NCBI GenBank assembly: GCA_934486455.1
Contig: CAKSPR010000005.1
Span: 1 to 53,268, forward strand
Source: an uncultured Eubacteriales bacterium
Lineage (GTDB): Bacteria > Bacillota > Clostridia > Oscillospirales > Acutalibacteraceae
DNA: 53,268 nucleotides
Reading direction: 5' to 3'
This document shows, one piece after another, positions 49,137 through 53,268 of this stretch. The position numbers and the translations under genes are program-made. Positions within the stretch are counted from its first letter, which is position 1. Every line of letters begins with the position of its first letter. The notes beneath the pieces are model-generated. The model searched no databases and was not told where the DNA came from. It worked only from the letters and a program-made list of their open reading frames with translations.

Positions 49137-51629
49137 TTATACTCTGACGCTCTTGGTAAGCTTGGTGGCCTCCTTGTAGGGCTTAACAAGCATGTAGATG
49201 ATGAAGGCAAAGGCCGCAAGAGCAAATATAAGTCCGATCACATTGATGTGTCCGGTGAACAGTCCGCCGAACTGGTTGATCATAAGAGCAACGACATAAG
49301 CAAATCCGCACTGATAGCCGATTGCAAACCATGTCCACTTGGCGTTGTTCATCTCTCTCTTCATTGCACCGATAGCGGCGAAGCAGGGGGCGCAAAGGAG
49401 GTTGAATACGAGGAAGGAGTATCCGGTAATTCCGGTAAATACGCCGGCCAGAGTTCCGTAAACATCGCCCGAGCCGCCATAAAGGATGCCCATTGTTCCG
49501 ACGATGTTTTCCTTGGCCACAAGACCGGTGATGGAAGCAACGGCGGCCTGCCATGTTCCGAAGCCCAGGGGCTTGAATATCCAGGCTATTGCTCCGCCGA
49601 CAGCGGCAAGAATGGAGGAGTCGATCTGATCCTCCTCGAGCATTTTGAAGGTACCGTCTACCCATCCGAAGTAGGTGGTGAACCAAACAACGATGGTCGA
49701 AAGAAGAATGATGGTGCCGGCCTTTTTGATAAAGGACCAGCCGCGCTCCCACATGGAGCGGAGAACATTTCCGACGGTGGGAAGATGGTAAGCGGGAAGC
49801 TCCATAACAAAGGGAGCGGGATCACCGGCGAACATCCTGGTCTTTTTAAGCATAATACCCGAAACTATTATGGCCGCCATACCGATGAAGTATGCAGAGG
49901 TCGAAACCCATGCCGAGCCGCCGAACAGTGCGCCGGCGATCATGGCGATAAAGGGCACCTTTGCGCCGCAGGGGATGAAGGTGGTGGTCATAATGGTCAT
50001 ACGGCGGTCGCGCTCGTTTTCAATGGTACGCGAGGCCATGATTCCGGGGATACCGCAGCCGGTACCGATGAGCATGGGAATAAAGGATTTACCCGAAAGG
50101 CCGAATTTACGGAAAACACGGTCAAGCACAAATGCGATACGGGACATATAACCGCAGGCCTCGAGGAATGCGAGAAGCAGGAAGAGAACGAGCATCTGGG
50201 GAACAAATCCCAGAACGGCGCCGACACCGGCGACAATACCGTCGAGGACAAGTCCGCTGACACAGGGAGCGGCATTTGCGGCTTCAAGAGCGTTGCCCAC
50301 AAGCACGGGAACACCGGGCACCCACACGCCGTCGTCGGCAGGATCGGGAGCGTCAAAGCCGTTTTCAGCCAGATATTTCTTGGCGTCGGTAAAGGTCATT
50401 CCCACGGTGGTTTCTTCGTCTGCGCCGTCGGGAATTTCGTCGTAATATGCCGTCATTGTGTTAACCGCAAGAGTTTCTTCGTCCTCCACATCAACGGTGG
50501 CGGTCTTAGCCTCGGGCTTGAGCTCGTTGATTTTTGTCATGGCGGCGTCGGCATCGAAATCCTCGGCTTCAACATCAATATCCTCGCCGAGGAAGGCGTC
50601 GACAGCCTGCATGGCGGAGGTATATTCATCCGACTTCTCGGTGTAGGCCGATTCGCCTATTCCGAAAAGATGCCAGCCGTCTCCGAACAGTCCGTCGTTG
50701 GCCCAATCGGTGGCCGCCGAGCCGACGGTTACCATGGAGATGTAGTAAACAAGGAACATGACCACTGCGAAAATGGGAAGTCCCAGCCAGCGGTTGGTAA
50801 CAACCTTATCAATCTTATCGGAGGTGGAAAGGCTTCCTGCATTTTTCTTTTTGTAGCAGGCCTTGATTATCGAAGCAATGTATATGTATCTTTCGTTGGT
50901 GATGATGCTTTCGGCGTCGTCGTCAAGCTCCTCTTCTGCGGCGCTGATGTCGTCCCTTATGTGGGAAAGGGTGTCCTCGGGGATGTTAAGGCGGGACAGC
51001 ACTTTTTCATCACCCTCGAAAATTTTAATTGCATACCATCTCTGCTGTTTTTCGGGCATATCGTGCAGAACGGCCTCCTCAATGTGAGCGATGGTGTGTT
51101 CAACACATCCCGAAAAGGTGTGCTTCGGAACGGTGGTGGTCTCTGTGGCGGCCTTTATGGCGGCTTCTGCGGCCTCCATAATGCCTGTTCCCTTTAAAGC
51201 CGAGATCTCGATTATCTCGCAGCCGAGCTGTCTGGAAAGCTCATCGGTATTTATCTTGTCGCCGTTCTTTTTAACAACATCCATCATGTTGATGGCGATA
51301 ACAACGGGGATTCCGAGCTCAACGAGCTGCGTGGTGAGATAGAGGTTTCTTTCAAGGTTTGTTCCGTCGATTATGTTAAGAATGACATCGGGTTTTTCAT
51401 CAATAAGGTAATTTCTCGCAACCACCTCTTCAAGGGTGTAAGGAGACAGCGAATAAATTCCGGGAAGATCGGTGACGATAACGCCGTCGTGCTTTTTAAG
51501 CTTGCCTTCCTTTTTTTCCACCGTAACGCCGGGCCAGTTACCTACAAACTGGTTAGAGCCCGTAAGCGCGTTAAACAGCGTGGTTTTACCGCAGTTAGGA
51601 TTTCCTGCCAGCGCAATTTTAAGGTTCAT
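49137..51629 (-). CDS. feoB: Ferrous iron transporter FeoB with acidic external insert
   Basis: FeoB imports Fe(II) across the membrane. The N-terminal GTPase domain shows GNPNCGKTTLFN at residues 9-20, DLPGIYSLSPYTLEE, and NMMD. The membrane part carries the two Gate motifs with conserved cysteine and proline (IPMLIGTGCGIPGIMASRT and PCGAKVPFIAM). At 830 residues it is longer than most FeoB proteins. The extra length is an acidic stretch at about residues 326-432, between the first membrane helix and LVLDGIVAGVG, on the side expected to face outside. The start ATG 51629 has GAGAGGAAA upstream. Two FeoA genes precede it. Confidence 0.95.
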   Translation of the reverse strand: MNLKIALAGNPNCGKTTLFNALTGSNQFVGNWPGVTVEKKEGKLKKHDGVIVTDLPGIYSLSPYTLEEVVARNYLIDEKPDVILNIIDGTNLERNLYLTTQLVELGIPVVIAINMMDVVKKNGDKINTDELSRQLGCEIIEISALKGTGIMEAAEAAIKAATETTTVPKHTFSGCVEHTIAHIEEAVLHDMPEKQQRWYAIKIFEGDEKVLSRLNIPEDTLSHIRDDISAAEEELDDDAESIITNERYIYIASIIKACYKKKNAGSLSTSDKIDKVVTNRWLGLPIFAVVMFLVYYISMVTVGSAATDWANDGLFGDGWHLFGIGESAYTEKSDEYTSAMQAVDAFLGEDIDVEAEDFDADAAMTKINELKPEAKTATVDVEDEETLAVNTMTAYYDEIPDGADEETTVGMTFTDAKKYLAENGFDAPDPADDGVWVPGVPVLVGNALEAANAAPCVSGLVLDGIVAGVGAVLGFVPQMLVLFLLLAFLEACGYMSRIAFVLDRVFRKFGLSGKSFIPMLIGTGCGIPGIMASRTIENERDRRMTIMTTTFIPCGAKVPFIAMIAGALFGGSAWVSTSAYFIGMAAIIVSGIMLKKTRMFAGDPAPFVMELPAYHLPTVGNVLRSMWERGWSFIKKAGTIILLSTIVVWFTTYFGWVDGTFKMLEEDQIDSSILAAVGGAIAWIFKPLGFGTWQAAVASITGLVAKENIVGTMGILYGGSGDVYGTLAGVFTGITGYSFLVFNLLCAPCFAAIGAMKREMNNAKWTWFAIGYQCGFAYVVALMINQFGGLFTGHINVIGLIFALAAFAFIIYMLVKPYKEATKLTKSVRV

Positions 51630-51652
51630 TGGTACATTTCCTCTCTTTCCAA

Positions 51653-51670
51653 GGTTAGTTTGGGCTAACC
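51653..51670. promoter_or_regulatory. DtxR-like operator before feoB
   Basis: GGTTAG-N6-CTAACC, a perfect inverted repeat matching the half sites of DtxR/IdeR-type iron repressors, in the gap between feoA and feoB. Confidence 0.6.
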
Positions 51671-51710
51671 CATACATTCAAAAAATGCCGGTTTCCGAAA
51701 ATCTGAAATT

Positions 51711-51932
51711 TTATTTAATCTCAATCATTTCGGCATCGGCTTTACGCAGTGAAAGCTCATAGCCCCGAACGGTTACCTCAATGGGATCGCCCAGCGGCGC
51801 AACCTTGCGAACATGCACTTCAACACCGCGGGTGATACCCATATCCATGATGCGGCGCTTTACCGCGCCTTCGCCGTGAAGCTTCACGACCGATACGGTT
51901 TCTCCTATCTTCGCCTCTTTCAAGGTTTTCAT
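51711..51932 (-). CDS. feoA: FeoA protein (second gene)
   Basis: This 73-residue SH3-like protein assists FeoB. It shows the FeoA pattern: KIGETVSVVKLHGEG, RRIMDMGITRGVEV and the C-terminal PIEVTVRGYELSLRKADAEMIEI. It lies 81 bp before feoB and 47 bp after the other feoA gene. The two FeoA proteins differ enough to be separate subfamilies rather than recent copies. Confidence 0.92.
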   Translation of the reverse strand: MKTLKEAKIGETVSVVKLHGEGAVKRRIMDMGITRGVEVHVRKVAPLGDPIEVTVRGYELSLRKADAEMIEIK

Positions 51933-51979
51933 TCTCTTTGTCCCCCTTTATTTATTTTGGCAAAAACAACAACAAAAGG

Positions 51980-52192
51980 TCAGATCATTATTTTTCTTGC
52001 CATTTCTTCACTTATTGCCACCCGGGCTTCCTTAACATTGACAATAACATTTCCGCCCAGTGTGTTCACGATTTTAACATTTCCGCCTACCACAAAGCCT
52101 AAATTTTCAAGATGCTTCTTGACCTCGGGAGAACCGCCGATTTTCTTTATAACATTATCTTCTCCGGGATTTGCCAAACACAAAGGCATCAT
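51980..52192 (-). CDS. feoA: FeoA protein (first gene)
   Basis: This 70-residue protein has the FeoA fold: VKKHLENLGFVVGGNVKIV and NVKEARVAISEEMARKI. It is the promoter-proximal gene of the iron operon. AAGGAAG lies before ATG 52192, and a second ATG follows at once. Operons with two small FeoA proteins before FeoB are common in Clostridia; one may act as a regulator of FeoB. Confidence 0.9.
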   Translation of the reverse strand: MMPLCLANPGEDNVIKKIGGSPEVKKHLENLGFVVGGNVKIVNTLGGNVIVNVKEARVAISEEMARKIMI

Positions 52193-52245
52193 TTTAAAAC
52201 ATCTTCCTTCAATAAGCAGAATTTAAAAACAGACAGCAAAACTTG

Positions 52246-52263
52246 GGTTAGCTTTTGCTAACC
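52246..52263. promoter_or_regulatory. DtxR-like operator at feo transcription start
   Basis: GGTTAGC-TTTT-GCTAACC is a perfect palindrome, placed just after the -10 of the feo promoter (minus strand). A repressor bound here would block transcription when iron is plentiful. Confidence 0.7.
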
Positions 52264-52270
52264 TATTGCT

Positions 52271-52299
52271 ATAATATCTCTCTTTTCGCCTTTTGTCAA
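52271..52299 (-). promoter_or_regulatory. Promoter of feo operon
   Basis: On the minus strand TTGACA (52299-52294) and TATTAT (52276-52271) are 17 bp apart. Confidence 0.75.
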
Positions 52300-52343
52300 C
52301 GCATTTTTAAGAGAAAAATTATTTTCGGCAGATTTTACAATAA

Positions 52344-52391
52344 GTTAGCTCATGCTAATCATTCTGTTGTTGAAATTAGCTCTCCCTAACC
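52344..52391. promoter_or_regulatory. Two further DtxR-like half-site pairs
   Basis: GTTAGC-TCAT-GCTAAT at 52344-52359 and ATTAG-CTCTCC-CTAACC ending at 52391 repeat the operator pattern, imperfectly, upstream of the feo promoter. Confidence 0.5.
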
Positions 52392-52437
52392 AAAACAGGC
52401 GAATTGAGCACTAAAATGACAAAAAGGTCATAAGAAC

Positions 52438-52478
52438 AAATCCGAAGAAGCAATATGCACCAAAGCTTCTTCGGATTT
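52438..52478 (-). terminator. Hairpin between 52572 gene and feo operon
   Basis: AAATCCGAAGAAGC and GCTTCTTCGGATTT form a 14-pair perfect stem with a 13-base loop. It lies after the minus-strand gene that ends at 52572 and is a likely terminator, though its T run is short. Confidence 0.65.
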
Positions 52479-52571
52479 ACAAACGTCTTTACATACAGCT
52501 TATTTCATTGTTTTATCAGTCAAGCCCTGTCTCATCGCCTTTGATGCTTTTCAAAACGGTACGGCGGTTTG

Positions 52572-53195
52572 TTAATCCTTCTGCTTTGTCAGCTCGAAGG
52601 TTTTGGAGTCGGTTCCTTCGCCGTCGGTCAGCGTGAGTTTGTTTTTATCTGCTCTAAAGGTGTATGTCTTATCCCGGGCGGCTTCGCTTTCGAAATCTAT
52701 CGAAAGGGTGCCGTCCTTTATCTCGTAGGTAAAAGCGTAGCTGTTGCTCGGCAGGTTCAGCGAGCCTGTGCCTTTGCCGTCAAATTCATATACCGTAACG
52801 CCGTCAAGATCCCATGTTCCTTTTAATGCGTCGGTGCCGCCGAAACGGGCAATTAAAACAGCGGCTGCTATAATTACGGCAATCGCCGCACATATCAGCC
52901 CTATTGTCTTACGCCGTCCGTGCGTCTTTTCGGAAGGTTTGCGGGACGACCTTGGAGAATACTCTGCCTGCGCCCTCGAGGGCTGTGAGCCGTTTGTGCG
53001 GCCTTTTTCGTTATCGGTTGCGCTTTTTTTCGGAACGAGACCGTCCTTGCTTTTTTCCTGCGGCTCATTCTGCTCTGCTTCCTGCGGCAGGGTCGATTCG
53101 GCGGCTTCGGTTGGTTCATGTTCGGTACCGTATCTGCCTCCAAAGGCTTTCAGGAATTCTTCATACTCCCTGTTTTCTTTTTCTCTGTCGTTCAT
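52572..53195 (-). CDS. Unknown single-pass membrane protein, lipocalin-like tail
   Basis: I do not recognise a characterised family. The 207-residue protein has a hydrophilic, Glu/Pro/Ser-rich N-terminal half (residues 1-98), one membrane helix (about 100-118, TIGLICAAIAVIIAAAVLIA region), and an extracellular beta-rich domain of about 85 residues beginning LKGTWDLDGVTVYEFDG. That GTW start and the following strands (SYAFTYEIKDGTLSIDF, KTYTFRADKNKLTLT) resemble the small lipocalin-like domains found in many Clostridia as DUF5640-type proteins. The gene stands alone; its start ATG 53195 has AGGAGC upstream. Confidence 0.7.
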   Translation of the reverse strand: MNDREKENREYEEFLKAFGGRYGTEHEPTEAAESTLPQEAEQNEPQEKSKDGLVPKKSATDNEKGRTNGSQPSRAQAEYSPRSSRKPSEKTHGRRKTIGLICAAIAVIIAAAVLIARFGGTDALKGTWDLDGVTVYEFDGKGTGSLNLPSNSYAFTYEIKDGTLSIDFESEAARDKTYTFRADKNKLTLTDGEGTDSKTFELTKQKD

Positions 53196-53268
53196 TGTAA
53201 AGCTCCTGTTATCTCAAACTCTCTCTTCAAAACAGCAAAGCCTTGTTTGCCGCTTTGAAGAAAGGGGC

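Noticed and set aside
49128..51197. 689-codon open frame on the + strand opposite feoB
   Set aside because: It is a mirror of the FeoB coding sequence. The protein is rich in Gly, His and Asn with no recognisable domain, and feoB on the other strand has full family motifs and a good ribosome-binding site.

Overview
The window looks like a chromosomal segment of an anaerobic, Gram-positive, probably spore-forming member of the Clostridia, closest in flavour to the Oscillospiraceae/Ruminococcaceae. The evidence is a PolC-type polymerase in the order pyrH-frr-uppS-cdsA-dxr-rseP-ispG-polC, CotF-like spore coat proteins, a dockerin-bearing secreted hydrolase, an InlB-type repeat protein, [4Fe-4S] aldo-keto reductases, and sigma-A promoters of the TTGACA-N17-TATAAT type. 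Species cannot be named from sequence alone. No insertion sequence, phage module or CRISPR array was seen.

Layout. (1) 1-1058: C-terminal end of a repeat surface protein. (2) 1059-1960: a gene-poor stretch with two terminators, a possible structured RNA and the promoter/operator of the next operon. (3) 1983-15649: a sugar-catabolic locus on the + strand: RpiR-type regulator, split transketolase pair 1, FGGY kinase 1, a complete RbsBAC-type ABC importer, a cyclase-family hydrolase, a TIM-barrel isomerase, split transketolase pair 2, FGGY kinase 2 and an RpiB-family isomerase. (4) 15958-16033: tRNA-Trp on the minus strand. (5) 16312-19118: two Fe-S aldo-keto reductases and an ECF-type membrane protein behind a MerR-type promoter. 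(6) 19278-20579: a secreted lysozyme-like/SH3/dockerin protein. (7) 20707-30993: housekeeping operon on the minus strand for replication, isoprenoid and envelope lipid synthesis. Its PolC appears to lack the proofreading exonuclease domain. (8) 31349-42847: an eleven-gene catabolic operon: SDR, UlaG-like hydrolase, Zn-alcohol dehydrogenase, CoA-acylating aldehyde dehydrogenase, succinyl-CoA synthetase-type ligase, and an acetoin/2-oxoacid dehydrogenase complex E1-E2-E3 with a cupin. (9) 42986-48361: YbaK, a PHP phosphoesterase, a GNAT/DUF2156 pair, two coat proteins and an unknown protein. (10) 48563-52192: ferrous iron operon feoA-feoA-feoB with accessory metal proteins and DtxR-like operators. 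(11) 52572-53195: a membrane-anchored protein of unknown role.

How the genes work together. The first catabolic locus can import a sugar, isomerise it, phosphorylate it and exchange two-carbon units with two separate transketolases. Two FGGY kinases, two transketolases and an RpiB-family enzyme lacking both ring-opening histidines point to an unusual branched or tetrose-type substrate. D-apiose through an apulose-4-phosphate transketolase is the best known precedent. The second operon can oxidise an alcohol or lactone, cleave a ketol or 2-oxoacid to acyl-CoA plus aldehyde, oxidise the aldehyde to acyl-CoA, and recover ATP through the CoA ligase: a self-contained route from substrate to ATP. 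Its substrate is not determined; acetoin or 2,3-butanediol is the simplest reading. Functional assignments at the level of substrate are inference.
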